DNA of 34,651 nt from Rhizobacter sp. Root1221 (GTDB lineage: Bacteria > Pseudomonadota > Gammaproteobacteria > Burkholderiales > Burkholderiaceae_C): the NCBI RefSeq assembly GCF_001425785.1, contig NZ_LMDI01000041.1, positions 1 to 34,651 of the forward strand, read 5' to 3'. The notes beneath the pieces were generated by a model that worked only from the letters and a program-made list of their open reading frames with translations, searched no databases and had not been told where the DNA came from. Shown here piece by piece: positions 1 through 8,593 of this stretch; positions within the stretch are counted from its first letter, which is position 1; every line of letters begins with the position of its first letter. Both the position numbers and the translations under genes were made by a program.

Positions 1-112
1 GCTCCTCGGTTGTTTTGAGTTGGCGCTCTGGGATTTATCCCAAACAGCGAGTGCTCGCAACAACTTACGTGACCTCGGTCCAATTTATTCCGGACAGTAG
101 TGGGCGTGCGCC
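1..112 (-). promoter_or_regulatory. Upstream region of an unseen minus-strand gene at the left edge
   Basis: On the minus strand the window ends in CCGAGGAGC, a good Shine-Dalgarno sequence (bases 2-7 on plus, ctcctc), so a gene probably starts just outside the window. Upstream are TTGCGA (55-60) and GATAAA (34-39), a weak promoter-like pair with a short 15-base spacer, and a 6-base inverted repeat TGGGAT/ATCCCA around 30-43. In Burkholderiales pyk is commonly followed by fructose-bisphosphate aldolase, so fba is the expected neighbour, but no coding sequence of it is visible. The Shine-Dalgarno is clear; the promoter is weak. Confidence 0.35.
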
Positions 113-273
113 GGGATGACAGGAGCAGGGGGCCGAGCGAGCAACGCCCCGAACCGCGTGCGCCAGGAGAGCGAAGCGCAGCGAGCGACAGATCAAGCTA
201 CCGCCGAGCCCGGGTTCCCCGGGCGACCGCGGGCTCCCCCGTGGGGGGACCGGCGCGAGAGCGCCGTAGGGGG
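113..273 (-). repeat. Stop-codon-proximal hairpin repeat, copy A (after pyk)
   Basis: Read on the minus strand it starts with GCCCCCTACGGCGC, immediately at the pyk stop codon, and runs through nested hairpins: GGCGC/GCGCC-type, CCCCC/GGGGG, and GAGCCCG/CGGGCTC. The core (190-273, 84 bases) ends in GCTTGATCT. A less conserved module rich in GCTTCGCT-like words continues to GTCATCCC at about 113-120. The core matches copies at 10264-10347 (plus) and 10808-10892 (minus) with only a few substitutions. It may act as the pyk transcription terminator although no T-run follows. It carries no credible gene. Confidence 0.85.
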
Positions 274-1704
274 CTAACCTACCCGGCCTACTTTCAGCAT
301 GTTGGTGCCGCCGGGGTAGCCCATCGGTTCGCCGCAGGTGATGGCGTAGGTGTCGCCCGGCTTCAGCACGCCCTGCTCCACCAGCAGCGCTTCGGCGTGT
401 TTCAAGGCTTCGTCGCGGTCGGTGTAGTTGGGCATCAGCAGCGGGCTGACGTTGCGGTACAGCGTCATGCGGCGCTGGCTGGTCACTTGCGACGTGAGGC
501 CGTAGATGGGCACGTGGATCTTGTGGCGGCTCATCCAGAGTGCGGTGGAACCCGACTCGGTCAGCGCGAGGATGGCCTTGCAGCCCAGGTGGTACGCCGT
601 GAACAGCGCGCCCATGGCAATGGACTGGTCGATGCGGCCGAACTTCTTGTTGGTGAAGCTGGCGTCGAGCGCGATTTCCTCGGCGCTTTCGGCTTCCACG
701 CACACGGCTGCCATCATCTCCACGGTTTCGACCGGGTAACGGCCGGCAGCGGTCTCGGCGCTCAGCATGACCGCATCGGTGCCGTCGAGCACCGCGTTGG
801 CCACGTCGCTCACTTCGGCGCGGGTGGGCACCGGGTTCACGATCATCGATTCCATCATCTGCGTGGCGGTGATCACCACCCGGTCCATCTCGCGGGCCAT
901 CTTGATCATGCGCTTCTGCAGCGCCGGCACGGCCGCCGCCCCCACCTCGACCGCCAGGTCACCGCGGGCCACCATGATGCCGTCGCTGGCACGCAGGATG
1001 GCTTCGAGCGCGGGAATGGCTTCGGTGCGTTCGATCTTGGCGATCAGCGCGGGCTTGTGGCGCCACGGCTCACCGGCCACGTTGGCCAGTTGGCGGGCCA
1101 TTTCCATGTCGGTGGCACTTTTGGGGAAGCTGATGGCCAGGTACTGGCACTGGAAGCTCATCGCGGTCTTGATGTCTTCCATGTCCTTGGCGGTCAGCGC
1201 CGGAGCCGTCAGGCCACCACCGGCCTTGTTGATGCCCTTGTTGTTCGACAGCTCGCCGCCGATCACCACCGTGGTGTGCACTTCCTCGCCCAGCACCTTC
1301 TCGACGGTGAGCTTGAGCAGGCCGTCGTTCAGCAGCAGCGTGTCGCCGGGGCGCACGTCGCGGGGCAGTTCCTTGTAGTCGAGGCCCACGCGGTCGTTGT
1401 TGCCCAGCTCCTTCATCGTGGCATCGAGCACGAAGGACTGGCCGGGTTCGAGGATGGTCTTGCCACCTTCGAACTTGCCGACACGGATCTTCGGGCCCTG
1501 CAGGTCGGCCATGATCGCCACTTCCTTGCCGGCGGCACGGGCCACGTCACGCACGAGGTTCGCGCGGTCGATGTGGTCCTGGGCCGTGCCGTGCGAAAAG
1601 TTCAACCGCACCACGTCGACACCCGCGCGGATCATCCGCTCGAGCACCTCGCGTGAACTGGAAGCTGGGCCAAGGGTGGCAACGATCTTGGTGGCGCGAG
1701 GCAT
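274..1704 (-). CDS. pyk: Pyruvate kinase
   Basis: Cytosolic enzyme of lower glycolysis: transfers phosphate from phosphoenolpyruvate to ADP, giving pyruvate and ATP. The 476-residue product matches the usual length of bacterial pyruvate kinases. It starts MPRATKIVATLGP, contains the ADLQGPKIRVG strand-loop, the active-site signature ALIAKIERTEAI with the catalytic lysine, the MVARGDLAVE loop, and the VITATQMMESM and TDAVMLSAETAAG segments. The GINKAGGGLTAPALTAKD stretch resembles the PykA (type II) branch. The ATG at 1704 is chosen because the conserved N-terminus begins there and GGAG lies just upstream; the open frame extends further but is not conserved-looking. It lies downstream of pgk behind a terminator-like hairpin, and its TAG stop abuts repeat copy A. 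Confidence 0.97.
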   Translation of the reverse strand: MPRATKIVATLGPASSSREVLERMIRAGVDVVRLNFSHGTAQDHIDRANLVRDVARAAGKEVAIMADLQGPKIRVGKFEGGKTILEPGQSFVLDATMKELGNNDRVGLDYKELPRDVRPGDTLLLNDGLLKLTVEKVLGEEVHTTVVIGGELSNNKGINKAGGGLTAPALTAKDMEDIKTAMSFQCQYLAISFPKSATDMEMARQLANVAGEPWRHKPALIAKIERTEAIPALEAILRASDGIMVARGDLAVEVGAAAVPALQKRMIKMAREMDRVVITATQMMESMIVNPVPTRAEVSDVANAVLDGTDAVMLSAETAAGRYPVETVEMMAAVCVEAESAEEIALDASFTNKKFGRIDQSIAMGALFTAYHLGCKAILALTESGSTALWMSRHKIHVPIYGLTSQVTSQRRMTLYRNVSPLLMPNYTDRDEALKHAEALLVEQGVLKPGDTYAITCGEPMGYPGGTNMLKVGRVG

Positions 1705-1745
1705 GATGTAGCGGTTCTCCGGACAGGGTAGCGGTGAAGGAATGC

Positions 1746-1767
1746 GCGGGTGGGATCTTCCACCCGC
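1746..1767 (-). promoter_or_regulatory. Hairpin in the pyk leader
   Basis: An 8-base perfect stem (GCGGGTGG at 1746-1753, CCACCCGC at 1760-1767) with a 6-base loop lies about 40 bases upstream of the pyk start. No T-run follows. It may stabilise the transcript or take part in attenuation between pgk and pyk; the role is unknown. Confidence 0.35.
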
Positions 1768-1772
1768 CGTGA

Positions 1773-1810
1773 GGAAAACAAACGGCGGAAGCGGGGTGCA
1801 CGTCCGCCGT
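1773..1810 (-). terminator. Probable intrinsic terminator after pgk
   Basis: On the minus strand, 24 bases after the pgk stop, ACGGCGGA (1803-1810) pairs with TCCGCCGT (1782-1789) around a 13-base loop and is followed by TTGTTTTCC. This fits a rho-independent terminator or an attenuator that sets pyk below pgk. Confidence 0.6.
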
Positions 1811-1834
1811 CGGGAAATTCGAAAGGTCAGCCTC

Positions 1835-3028
1835 TCAGCCCTGCGCGCGTTTCTGCAGGATCTCGAAGGCCGGCAGGGTCTTGCCCTCGAGCACTTCCAG
1901 GAAAGCGCCGCCACCGGTCGAGATGTAGCCGACGTCCTTCTCGATGCCGTACTTGGCGATGGCCGCCAGCGTGTCGCCGCCGCCGGCGATGCTGAAGGCG
2001 CTCGATGCCGCGATGGCACGGGCCAGCGTTTCGGTGCCGTGCGAAAACGCCTCGAACTCGAACACGCCCACCGGGCCGTTCCAGACGATGGTGCCGGCGG
2101 CCTTCAGCTGGTCGGCCAGCAGCGCGGCGGTTTTCGGGCCGATGTCAAGGATCAGGTCGTCGGCGGCCACGTCGGCCGCGTCCTTGACGGTGGCGGGCGC
2201 ATCGGCCGCAAACGCCTTGGCGGTGACCACGTCCACCGGGATCGGCACCGCGGCGCCGCGGGCCTTCATGGCCTCGATCACGGCCTTGGCATCGTTCACC
2301 AGGTCGGGTTCGGCCAGCGACTTGCCGATGGGGTGGCCGGCCGCGAGCAGGAAGGTGTTGGCGATGCCCCCGCCCACGATCAGGCCGTCGACCTTGTCGG
2401 CCAGCGACTTGAGGATGGTGAGCTTGGTGCTCACCTTGCTGCCGGCCACGATGGCGATCAGCGGGCGCTTCGGGCTGGCGAGCGCCTTCGTGACGGCGTC
2501 GATCTCGGCCGCGAGCAGCGGGCCGGCGCAGGCCACCGGGGCGAACTGCGCGATGCCGTAGGTGGACGCCTCGGCGCGGTGGGCCGTGCCGAACGCGTCG
2601 TGCACGAAGATGTCGCACAGGGCGGCGAGCTTCTTCGACAGTTCCTCGCTGTTCTTCTTCTCGCCCTTGTTGACCCGCACGTTCTCGAGCAGCACCACCT
2701 GGCCCGGCTTGACGTCCACGCCGTCGACCCAGTTGGCCACCACGGGCACGTCGCGGCCGAGCAACTCACCCAGGCGGCGGGCCACCGGGGCCAGCGAATC
2801 CTCGGGCTTGAACTCGCCCTCGGTGGGGCGGCCCAGGTGCGACGTGACCATGACGGCGGCGCCGGCCTTCAGCGCCAGCTCGATGCAGGGCACCGAGGCA
2901 CGCACGCGGGTGTCTTCGGTGATCTGGCCGGCGTCGTCGAGAGGCACGTTCAGGTCGGCACGGATGAACACACGTTTGCCGGCAGCCTGGCCTTGGGCCA
3001 CGAGATCTTCAAAGCGGATGACGTTCAT
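1835..3028 (-). CDS. pgk: Phosphoglycerate kinase
   Basis: Cytosolic glycolytic and gluconeogenic enzyme: transfers the acyl phosphate of 1,3-bisphosphoglycerate to ADP. The 397-residue length is normal for bacterial Pgk. Visible family motifs are [13 protein letters not shown] near residue 20, the [10 protein letters not shown] substrate loop around 65, [14 protein letters not shown] around 115, [10 protein letters not shown] around 195, [20 protein letters not shown] and the nucleotide-binding GGGDTLAAI near 350. No strong Shine-Dalgarno precedes the ATG. The next gene downstream is pyk, giving a two-step ATP-generating glycolytic neighbourhood. Confidence 0.97.
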   Translation of the reverse strand: MNVIRFEDLVAQGQAAGKRVFIRADLNVPLDDAGQITEDTRVRASVPCIELALKAGAAVMVTSHLGRPTEGEFKPEDSLAPVARRLGELLGRDVPVVANWVDGVDVKPGQVVLLENVRVNKGEKKNSEELSKKLAALCDIFVHDAFGTAHRAEASTYGIAQFAPVACAGPLLAAEIDAVTKALASPKRPLIAIVAGSKVSTKLTILKSLADKVDGLIVGGGIANTFLLAAGHPIGKSLAEPDLVNDAKAVIEAMKARGAAVPIPVDVVTAKAFAADAPATVKDAADVAADDLILDIGPKTAALLADQLKAAGTIVWNGPVGVFEFEAFSHGTETLARAIAASSAFSIAGGGDTLAAIAKYGIEKDVGYISTGGGAFLEVLEGKTLPAFEILQKRAQG

Positions 3029-3143
3029 GGGATCGCAACAAGAGTGGAATAGGCGGGCGGGACGCCGCCGGAGGGCCTCCCTTTCAGGGCGCTATTGGAC
3101 ATCAAAGCGGACCGAAAAGGCGAACGACTTCCCGCACGATCGT

Positions 3144-3473
3144 TCACCAGCCAAGGAGCAAGCGCAAGGGCACCAGCACCACCATGCCGGTCACGATGGT
3201 TCCGAGCAAGGTGCGCCGCCAGAAGAACCATGCGGTGGCGGCGGCCACGGCAAACAGCCTCGCATCCCGCCAGGTGGCGATCAGGTGGCCCTGGCTCATC
3301 ACCACCTCGGGCACCACCACGGCGGCCAGCGCCGCGAGCGGGGCGTAGCGCAGGCCGCGCCTGAGCCACCCGGGCAGGGGCAGTTCGCGGTCGGTTGCCA
3401 TGAAAAACACGCGGGTCACCACCGTGATGACCGTCAGGCCCACGATGGTCAGCACCGCCTCCCATCCGCTCAT
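3144..3473 (-). CDS. AzlD family branched-chain amino acid transport protein
   Basis: Small inner-membrane protein of 109 residues, the partner of AzlC in a two-component exporter that in studied bacteria moves branched-chain amino acids or their analogues out of the cell. Hydrophobic segments are visible at roughly residues 5-25, 43-62 and 78-107, as in the AzlD family. Its ATG overlaps the azlC stop by four bases (ATGA), implying translational coupling. The substrate cannot be read from the sequence. Confidence 0.88.
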   Translation of the reverse strand: MSGWEAVLTIVGLTVITVVTRVFFMATDRELPLPGWLRRGLRYAPLAALAAVVVPEVVMSQGHLIATWRDARLFAVAAATAWFFWRRTLLGTIVTGMVVLVPLRLLLGW

Positions 3474-4189
3474 CGGGCAGCCTCACCCGCCGTGGCGGTG
3501 CGGTCCATCAGGAGCCCCACGCACACACCCGCCGCGATGGCCACCACGATGTGCAGGCGCAGCGGCAACGCAAACGCCGCCACCGCCGCGGTGCCCGCCA
3601 CCGCGGCCGACACCGCCGTGGCCCGGTCCGACATCAGCGAATAGCCGAGGCCCAGCAGCGCCAGCACCCCGGCAAAACCGAGGCCCCACTGGGTGGGGAT
3701 CACGTTGGCCAACAGGATGCCCACCACGGACGGCACCTGCCACGACAGCCAGTTCATCGACGCGTTGCCCCAGAAGTAGGCGCCCTGGGCCTCGCGGTCC
3801 CCGGGCACCGGGTGACGCTTCATGAACAGCACGTAGGTCAGGTCGGCGGTGAGGTAGCCCGCGAGCAGCCGCCAGCGCAGTGGCAGGTGCATGAAAAACG
3901 GGCGCATCTGCGCGCTGAAGATGATGAAGCGCAGGTTCACGCAGACCGCGGTGGCCCAGATCACCCAGACCGGGGCCCCCACCACCATCAACGGCAGTGC
4001 GGCGAGCTGGGCGCTGCCCGCGTAGATGGTCAGGCTCATGAACAGCGACAGCGGCACGCCCAGGCCCGCCTTGACCATCGCCACGCCGGTGACCAGCCCC
4101 CAGGCGGCCACCCCGAGGGTGACGGCGGCCATGTCACGGACACCCGAACGGAACTGCGGATGGGCGGCGGCCGCTCGGAGAGGATTCAT
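3470..4189 (-). CDS. AzlC family branched-chain amino acid permease
   Basis: Inner-membrane protein of 239 residues forming the large subunit of the AzlCD exporter. It shows several hydrophobic helices, the family stretch SLTIYAGSAQLAALPLM around residues 52-68, and VCVNLRFIIFSAQMRPF near 82-98, which are typical of AzlC. The C-terminal half is Ala/Val-rich membrane sequence. Start MNPLRAAAAHPQF places the conserved RSGVRDM at the usual distance. It is followed directly by azlD with a 4-base overlap. Gene family is clear, exact substrate unknown. Confidence 0.9.
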   Translation of the reverse strand: MNPLRAAAAHPQFRSGVRDMAAVTLGVAAWGLVTGVAMVKAGLGVPLSLFMSLTIYAGSAQLAALPLMVVGAPVWVIWATAVCVNLRFIIFSAQMRPFFMHLPLRWRLLAGYLTADLTYVLFMKRHPVPGDREAQGAYFWGNASMNWLSWQVPSVVGILLANVIPTQWGLGFAGVLALLGLGYSLMSDRATAVSAAVAGTAAVAAFALPLRLHIVVAIAAGVCVGLLMDRTATAGEAAR

Positions 4190-4237
4190 GGGCGCAAGGG
4201 GGGCGCGCGGAGCCTCGGCCCCGGCGTCAGCAGGAAA

Positions 4238-4663
4238 TCAGTGGTCGCCGTCCTGCTTCACGGTGGCCTTGGCCGGCTTGCGTTCCACCTGCACGACGGT
4301 TTCCGCGGACTCGGATGCCGAGACGGCCCCGCCATCGGCCTTCGCCGACTCGGAGGACCGTTCGGCCTTGCGTCCGCTGGCGACCGGCGGCGTGACCTGC
4401 GGGGCCACGGTGTCGATCTTGTTCTCGCGCATGTAGTCGTTCATGTCGCGCCAGCCGGCGAACACGGCGGCCTTGTCGGCCTTCTTGTTCAGCGCGTAGC
4501 AGTCCTCGATGGCACGCCCGGCGTGACGGCAGGCACCGCCGATGGCGCGGCCGTCGGCCTCCCTGGCGGCGGCGATCTTCTCGGGGGAGTCTCCGAGGAG
4601 GTCGCACCCGGACAGCAGCAGGGCGGACAGGGCAGCGGCAGTCAGGAGCGGCAGGCGAAACAT
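4238..4663 (-). CDS. Small lipoprotein of unknown function
   Basis: A 141-residue protein with an N-terminal lipoprotein signal: MFRLPLLTAAALSALLLSGC, where LLSGC is a lipobox and Cys20 the likely lipidated residue. Position +2 is Asp, which in Enterobacteria favours inner-membrane retention. After it comes a conserved-looking segment with GGACRHAGRAIEDCYALN (two cysteines that could form a disulfide) and AVFAGWRDMNDYMREN. The C-terminal third is Ser/Ala/Lys-rich and probably disordered. I recognise no named domain and assign no function. It sits between azlC and htpX, all on the minus strand. Confidence 0.75.
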   Translation of the reverse strand: MFRLPLLTAAALSALLLSGCDLLGDSPEKIAAAREADGRAIGGACRHAGRAIEDCYALNKKADKAAVFAGWRDMNDYMRENKIDTVAPQVTPPVASGRKAERSSESAKADGGAVSASESAETVVQVERKPAKATVKQDGDH

Positions 4664-4704
4664 GGGGCGAGAGGGTAGTTCTGCACGGGATATCGGTCAA
4701 GCGA

Positions 4705-4725
4705 GCGCCCGCTTGAGGCGGGCGC
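4705..4725 (-). terminator. Hairpin after htpX, possible terminator
   Basis: A perfect 8-base stem (GCGCCCGC at 4705-4712, GCGGGCGC at 4718-4725) starts 8 bases after the htpX stop. No real T-run follows on the minus strand, so it may be a weak or factor-assisted terminator. Confidence 0.4.
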
Positions 4726-4732
4726 CGCCCCG

Positions 4733-5572
4733 TCACCGCATCGCCAGCAGGCGTGCCACCCGCTCCTCGGTGGACGGGTGCGTGGAAAAGAGCCCCCGCA
4801 ACCCGCCACCGGACAGTGGGTTGGAGATCATCATCTGGGCGGTCTCGGGGTGGCGCTCGGCGGCGGCCATGGGGATGCCGCGGGCGTAGTGCTCGATCTT
4901 CTGCAGCGCGCTCGCCAGGGCCTGCGGGTCGCCCGAGATTTCGGCGCCGCCCCGGTCGGCCTCGAACTCGCGGGCACGGCTGATGGCCATCTGGATCACG
5001 CTCGCGGCCAGCGGCGCAAGGATCATCACCAGGATGCCGACGATCGGGTTGTGGCTGCGGCCTTCGCTGTCGCGGCCGCCAAAGAACATCGCGAAGTTGG
5101 CCAGCATCGAGATGGCGCCGGCCATGGTGGCGCTGACGGTGCTGATCAGGATGTCGCGGTGTTTCACGTGCGCCAGCTCGTGGGCCATCACGCCGCGCAG
5201 TTCGCGGTCGGACAGCACCCGCAGGATGCCGGTGGTGGCCGCCACCGCGGCGTGCTCGGGGTTGCGGCCGGTGGCGAACGCGTTGGGGGCGTCCTCCTGG
5301 ATCAGGTACACCCGCGGCATGGGCAACTGGGCGCGCTGCGCCAGGTCGCGCACCATGCCGTAGAACTGCGGCGCCGACGTCTCGTCCACCTCCTGGGCGT
5401 TGTACATCTTCAGCACCATCTGGTCCGAGAACCAGTAGCTGTAGAAGTTCATGCCCACGGCCACCAGCAGCGCGATCATCATGCCGCTGCGTCCGCCGAT
5501 CATCGCGCCGATGGCCATGAACAGCGCCGTGATGGCGGCCATCAGCACGGCTGTCTTCAGGATGTTGAACAT
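4733..5572 (-). CDS. htpX: Membrane zinc metalloprotease HtpX
   Basis: Inner-membrane quality-control protease that degrades misfolded membrane proteins alongside FtsH. The product has 279 residues (E. coli 293). Two N-terminal membrane segments (about 5-27 and 29-48) precede the zinc motif HELAH at residues 131-135; the REFEAD segment near 201-206 supplies the likely third ligand (Glu202). Two further hydrophobic stretches lie at about 145-165 and 176-197. The ATG at 5572 gives the conserved [12 protein letters not shown] start. It lies downstream of fmt with a 70-base gap and no obvious terminator between, so co-transcription with def-fmt is possible. Confidence 0.95.
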   Translation of the reverse strand: MFNILKTAVLMAAITALFMAIGAMIGGRSGMMIALLVAVGMNFYSYWFSDQMVLKMYNAQEVDETSAPQFYGMVRDLAQRAQLPMPRVYLIQEDAPNAFATGRNPEHAAVAATTGILRVLSDRELRGVMAHELAHVKHRDILISTVSATMAGAISMLANFAMFFGGRDSEGRSHNPIVGILVMILAPLAASVIQMAISRAREFEADRGGAEISGDPQALASALQKIEHYARGIPMAAAERHPETAQMMISNPLSGGGLRGLFSTHPSTEERVARLLAMR

Positions 5573-5642
5573 GGCTGGGGTTCCCCGCTCGTGTGGGTTT
5601 GTGTGGTCTACAGCGCGTCAGATGCGCCCGCCGGGTGGAAGT

Positions 5643-6596
5643 TCAAGCGCTCCGCGGCGCGAACACCTGGCCCACGAGGTCGCCTGCCGACTGCAGGAAC
5701 TGGCGGGCGGGCAGGCGCTTCCCCCCCGGGCGCTGCAGTTCGGTGACCCGCAGGCTGCCGTCTCCACACGCCACGGTGAGCCCGTCGGGCGACACCGCCA
5801 GCACGGTGCCCGGCGCCCCCTGGCCGTCGCTGGCATCGGCCGCCCACAGCTTGACGGTTTCGCCCGCGAGCTGACCCGACGCCCCCGGGAACGGGTCGAA
5901 GGCCCGGATCCGGCGTTCGATCACGGCCGCCGGCTGGGTCCAGTCGATCTCGGCCTCGGCCTTCTCGATCTTGTGGGCGTAGGTCACCCCGGCCGCCGGT
6001 TGCGGCGTGCGTACCAGCTCGCCGAGCCGGGCCAGCGCGTCCACGACCAGGCGGCCGCCCAATGCGGCGAGCCGGTCGTGCAGCGTGGCGGTGCGGTCGT
6101 CCGGCGCGATGACCTCGGTGGCCTCGAGCAGCATGTCGCCGGTGTCGAGGCCGGCATCCATCTGCATGATGGTGATGCCCGTCTGGGGGTCACCCGCCTC
6201 GATGGCCCGGTGGATCGGCGCGGCGCCCCGCCAGCGGGGCAACAGCGACGCGTGGATGTTGAGGCAGCCGCGGGCCGGCAGGTCCAGCACCCACTGCGGC
6301 AGGATCAGGCCGTATGCAGCCACCACCATCACGTCAGGGCGAGCCGCCTCCAGCTGGGCGCGTGCCGCCACCGCATCGTCCGGAAACTTCCCGTCGAGCC
6401 GGAGGCTGCGCGGCTGGGCCACCGGAATGCCATGGGCCAGCGCCGACGCCTTCACCGGCGAAGGGTGCAGCTTCATGCCTCGGCCGGCGGGCCGGTCGGG
6501 CTGGGTCAGCACCAACGGCACGGCATGGCCGGCCGCGATCAACGCCTCCAGCGCCACCTGGGCGAACTCCGGCGTGCCGGCAAAGACGACGTTCAT
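5643..6596 (-). CDS. fmt: Methionyl-tRNA formyltransferase
   Basis: Uses 10-formyltetrahydrofolate to formylate Met on initiator tRNA before bacterial translation initiation. The product has 317 residues (E. coli 315). The N-terminal domain carries FAGTPEFA, the [11 protein letters not shown] loop, the catalytic Asn113 and His115 in [20 protein letters not shown], and Asp151 in [11 protein letters not shown]. The C-terminal half is the tRNA-binding beta-barrel domain. The start ATG overlaps the def stop in TGATG, so def and fmt are translationally coupled. Its substrate tRNA(fMet) is also encoded in this window at 16949-17025. Confidence 0.96.
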   Translation of the reverse strand: MNVVFAGTPEFAQVALEALIAAGHAVPLVLTQPDRPAGRGMKLHPSPVKASALAHGIPVAQPRSLRLDGKFPDDAVAARAQLEAARPDVMVVAAYGLILPQWVLDLPARGCLNIHASLLPRWRGAAPIHRAIEAGDPQTGITIMQMDAGLDTGDMLLEATEVIAPDDRTATLHDRLAALGGRLVVDALARLGELVRTPQPAAGVTYAHKIEKAEAEIDWTQPAAVIERRIRAFDPFPGASGQLAGETVKLWAADASDGQGAPGTVLAVSPDGLTVACGDGSLRVTELQRPGGKRLPARQFLQSAGDLVGQVFAPRSA

Positions 6597-7108
6597 CAGG
6601 ACTTCTGCTCGTCGCGCGTCTTTTTCAGCATCTTGGTCTTGATGCGGTCGCGCTTCAGTGAGCTGAGGTACTCGACGAACACCTTGCCCATCAGGTGGTC
6701 CATCTCGTGCTGGACACACACCGACAACAGCCCTTCGGCATCGAACTGGTACGGCAGGCCGTCGCGGCCCAGCGCCCGCACGGTGACCTGTGCGTGCCGC
6801 TGCACCTTGTCGTAGATGGCCGGCACCGACAGGCAGCCCTCGTCGGCGAAGGTCATCTCCTCGCTGCGGGCGATGAGTTCGGGGTTGATCAGCACGCGGG
6901 GGTCGTCCCGTCCCTCGGACGTGTCGATCACGATCAACCGTTCGTGGACATCAACCTGCGTGGCCGCGAGGCCCACGCCGTCGGCCTGGTACATGAGTTC
7001 GAGCATGTCGTCGGCCAACGTCCGGATGCGGTCGTCGACAACGGTGACCGGCTTGGCAACGGTGTGCAGCCGGGGATCGGGGTAGCGGAGGATGGAGAGC
7101 TTGGCCAT
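6596..7108 (-). CDS. def: Peptide deformylase
   Basis: Metallo-hydrolase that removes the formyl group from the N-terminal Met of new proteins. The 170-residue product has the three family motifs: GVGLAATQ (44-51), EGCLS with metal-ligand Cys92, and QHEMDH with His134, Glu135 and His138. The start [14 protein letters not shown] is chosen as the conserved N-terminus; an open frame upstream has no family similarity. It is the first gene of def-fmt and is transcribed away from the LysM gene across a 263-base divergent region. Confidence 0.97.
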   Translation of the reverse strand: MAKLSILRYPDPRLHTVAKPVTVVDDRIRTLADDMLELMYQADGVGLAATQVDVHERLIVIDTSEGRDDPRVLINPELIARSEEMTFADEGCLSVPAIYDKVQRHAQVTVRALGRDGLPYQFDAEGLLSVCVQHEMDHLMGKVFVEYLSSLKRDRIKTKMLKKTRDEQKS

Positions 7109-7371
7109 GGAAAGTCGACGGTCGGATCGGAAACGAAGGGCAGTGCCTGCCACAGCAACCTTGTGGGAACCACACAACATCGGTGCCCGTAAGGGCGCCC
7201 GGCGGAGAGGTATCAGCTGGTCACTTTCGTTGCGATATCAATGGTTTATGGGCAGAATCTGTGAAACTGAATGAAGATTTTCGCCGATCTCGGGGCCCCC
7301 TGCACCAAGGAGCCGCGGCGGAGCTTACATTTCAGCCATTGTGCTGCCTGCGCGACCGGAGACCCATCTTC
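7109..7371. promoter_or_regulatory. Divergent promoter region between def and the LysM gene
   Basis: This 263-base gap must hold promoters for both directions. On plus, TTGCGA (7230-7235) and CAGAAT (7253-7258) are spaced by 17 bases and could drive the LysM-dprA group; the match is only moderate. The local sequence around 7225-7280 is less GC-rich than its surroundings, as expected for a promoter. No convincing pair was found for def. Confidence 0.35.
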
Positions 7372-8538
7372 ATGACCCGAAGCCACCGTTTTGCCCTGTC
7401 CACTCCTCGCGTCACTGCAGTCGCTGCCGTCCTGGCCCTGAGCGCTGGTGTGGCCATGGCGCAGGCCGGCAACTACCCCATCACCCCCAAACAACGCAGC
7501 ACCGCCCAGCAAGTCGCTGAAGACGGCGTGGCGCTGTCGGAACTGTCGCCCAGTGCGCCCGACAGCTACACCGTCAAGACCGGCGACACCCTCTGGGACA
7601 TCTCCAAGCTGTTCCTCACCAGCCCGTGGCGCTGGCCGGAACTGTGGGGCATGAACCTCGACCAGATCCGCAACCCGCACCTGATCTACCCAGGCCAGGT
7701 GCTGTTCCTCGACAAGTCGAGTGGTCGCGGCCGCCTGCGCGTGGGTGAACCGGTTGGCGGTGGCAGCGGCCGCCTGTCGCCCCGTGTGCGGGCCACCGAC
7801 GTCAACAACGGCATCCCTGCGGTGAACCTCGCCCAGATCGAGCCGTTCCTGAACGAAGCCGTGATCTTCGACACGGAGGAGCTCAACAAGGCTCCGCGCA
7901 TCGTGTCGGCCCAGGAAAACCGGGTGCTGCTCACCCGCGGCGACCTCGCCTACACCCGCGGCGACCTGAAAGGCCTGACCAACTTCCGCGTGTTCCGCGA
8001 GCCCGTCCCGCTCAAGGACCCCACCACGCAGGAAATCCTCGGCTACGAAGGCGTGTTCCTCGGCACCGTCGAACTCAGCCGCCGTGGCGACTCGCCGGGC
8101 GCAAGCGTGGCCCAGAAGGGCGACATCATTCCCGACACGGTCACCGTGCTGTCCACGCGCCAGGAAATGAAAACGGGCGACCGCCTCGCCCCCATGCCCA
8201 CCCGCGAGTTCGTGAACCACGTGCCGCGTGCGCCGCAAGGTGAAATGAACGGCCAGATCGTCGCGGTGTATGGCGAAGCGCTGCTGGCCGGCCAGAACCA
8301 GATCGTGTCGCTGAACCGCGGTGCCCGCAACGGCCTCGAACCCGGCCACGTGCTGGCCCTGTGGCGCGACGGCAAGCGCATCATCGACAAGACCGACCCC
8401 AAGTCGCCCACGATCAAGCTGCCCGACGAGCGTCACGGCCTGCTGTACGTGTTCCGCGTCTTCAACCGCATGTCGTACGCACTGATCTTGTCGGTGAACG
8501 ATCCGGTGGCCTCGGGCGACCGTTTCACCGCCCCCTGA
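7372..8538 (+). CDS. Secreted LysM domain protein
   Basis: A 388-residue exported protein. A signal peptide (residues 1-30, ending AGVAMA before Gln31) is followed by one LysM peptidoglycan-binding domain at about 66-113: YTVKTGDTLWDISKLFL ... NPHLIYPGQVLFL. The remaining 270 residues have no motif I can name. The domain suggests attachment to the cell wall in the periplasm. ATG 7372 is chosen because the signal peptide begins there; upstream in-frame codons encode non-conserved sequence. In many betaproteobacteria this gene precedes dprA, and here it is 55 bases upstream of it on the same strand. Confidence 0.9.
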   Translation: MTRSHRFALSTPRVTAVAAVLALSAGVAMAQAGNYPITPKQRSTAQQVAEDGVALSELSPSAPDSYTVKTGDTLWDISKLFLTSPWRWPELWGMNLDQIRNPHLIYPGQVLFLDKSSGRGRLRVGEPVGGGSGRLSPRVRATDVNNGIPAVNLAQIEPFLNEAVIFDTEELNKAPRIVSAQENRVLLTRGDLAYTRGDLKGLTNFRVFREPVPLKDPTTQEILGYEGVFLGTVELSRRGDSPGASVAQKGDIIPDTVTVLSTRQEMKTGDRLAPMPTREFVNHVPRAPQGEMNGQIVAVYGEALLAGQNQIVSLNRGARNGLEPGHVLALWRDGKRIIDKTDPKSPTIKLPDERHGLLYVFRVFNRMSYALILSVNDPVASGDRFTAP

Positions 8539-8550
8539 TCGCCTCCCTGC

Positions 8551-8576
8551 GGCCGCCCTTGTCCCCTTGGGCGGCC
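8551..8576 (+). terminator. Hairpin between the LysM gene and dprA
   Basis: GGCCGCCC (8551-8558) pairs perfectly with GGGCGGCC (8569-8576) across a 10-base loop, 13 bases after the LysM gene stop and 18 before the dprA start. There is no T-run, so it may attenuate rather than end transcription. Confidence 0.35.
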
Positions 8577-8593
8577 CATCGCGCGACCTTGCC

